Assembly: GCF_003315415.1 (NCBI RefSeq)
Contig: NZ_QNSB01000015.1
Location: 32,273 to 96,272 of the forward strand
DNA length: 64,000 nucleotides
Reading direction: 5' to 3'
Source: Brevibacterium sanguinis
GTDB lineage: Bacteria; Actinomycetota; Actinomycetes; Actinomycetales; Brevibacteriaceae
Of the stretch, positions 63,724-64,000 are shown in pieces. The notes under the pieces are model-generated. The model saw nothing but the letters and a program-made list of their open reading frames with translations, had not been told where the DNA came from and did not search any database. The position numbers were made by a program, and so were the translations under genes. Numbering within the stretch: the first letter of the stretch is position 1; every line of letters begins with the position of its first letter.

Positions 63724-63752
63724 TTGCACGTGCCCGAGGAACTGTGTAATGT
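63724..63752 (+). promoter_or_regulatory. rRNA operon promoter P1
   Basis: TTGCAC (63724-63729), 17-bp spacer, TAATGT (63747-63752). This is a strong sigma-A-type pair. With the next promoter it forms the tandem arrangement typical of rRNA operons. Confidence 0.7.
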
Positions 63753-63832
63753 AGTCCGAGTTGCCAGGCCGCAGGGTCGGGCAGCGGGACTCCAGCAGGA
63801 CGGGCCGGAGCGAATCGGGGATGAACTCCGAG

Positions 63833-63861
63833 TTGCGAAGGCGAGAACAACACTGTAGAGT
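63833..63861 (+). promoter_or_regulatory. rRNA operon promoter P2
   Basis: TTGCGA (63833-63838), 17-bp spacer, TAGAGT (63856-63861). The -10 context TGTAGAGTTGA is identical to that of the infA promoter candidate at 30744-30754. Confidence 0.7.
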
Positions 63862-64000
63862 TGAGAACCGCCGGCACGGCGAGCTGAGAAGCGAAGAGTG
63901 CCAAAACCGACACCCCCGGGTAGCTGCAGGTTCACTGTGGTGGGTTTGGGTGTGTGTTTGTGGTTTGAGAATCCAATAGCGTGTTTGTTTGAAAACAATG
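63862..64000 (+). other. rRNA operon leader (16S gene expected just beyond the window)
   Basis: The leader contains GT-rich runs and TTTGAGAATCCAATAGCGTGTTTG near the end. This resembles the actinobacterial 16S leader with its antitermination and processing boxes. No 16S sequence is inside the window, so the rRNA gene itself is inferred. Confidence 0.65.

Noticed and set aside
63862..64000. Start of the 16S rRNA gene
   Set aside because: No conserved 16S 5' sequence is reached before the window ends; only the leader is present.

Overview
The window is high-GC DNA with the gene order of an actinobacterium, most likely a member of the Micrococcales close to Brevibacterium. That placement is inferred from codon use, protein style, a furA-katG pair, an LpqY-SugABC-type sugar importer, and ribosomal clusters that lack rpsN and rpsD. 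No 16S gene is inside the window to confirm it.

Layout. 1-2951: an OmpR-type response regulator (cut by the window edge), its sensor kinase, and a Gly/Pro-rich membrane protein whose frame carries an in-frame stop. 3065-5997: furA-katG on the minus strand with a strong terminator and an operator-like repeat. 6407-10755: str operon (rpsL, rpsG, fusA, tuf). 10933-15284: a carbohydrate ABC importer (lipoprotein, two permeases, ATPase). 15663-28080: a continuous S10-spc block from rpsJ to secY-adk-map. 28091-30742: a PatB/MalY-type C-S lyase and an MFS transporter, divergent, sitting between map and infA. 30942-34072: infA-rpmJ-rpsM-rpsK-rpoA-rplQ. rpmJ is only 37 codons long.

34450-42380 is accessory: a PutP-type sodium symporter, a Stealth-family sugar-phosphate transferase, and a compact three-gene operon of a PaaK-like adenylate-forming enzyme, a small ferredoxin-like-fold protein and a GNAT-nitroreductase fusion. 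I regard this operon as the best candidate for an undescribed pathway. 42498-45660 is one-carbon metabolism (purU divergent from glyA-folD). 45703-51318 is a CoA-thioester operon (thioesterase, acyl-CoA dehydrogenase, NDP-forming acyl-CoA synthetase, enoyl-CoA hydratase) with a divergent IclR regulator and a clear shared operator-like palindrome. 51321-55945 holds a GNAT enzyme, an exonuclease III, and an operon joining CstA and YbdD to a pair of SMR exporters.

56183-63698: trpS, an App1-type phosphatase, a nitronate monooxygenase-like flavoprotein, a valine-degradation operon (isobutyryl-CoA dehydrogenase, 3-hydroxyisobutyryl-CoA hydrolase, enoyl-CoA hydratase), a MarR regulator and an SRAP/YedK protein. 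The last 280 bases contain two tandem sigma-A type promoters and an antitermination-like leader, so a ribosomal RNA operon almost certainly begins just beyond the right edge.
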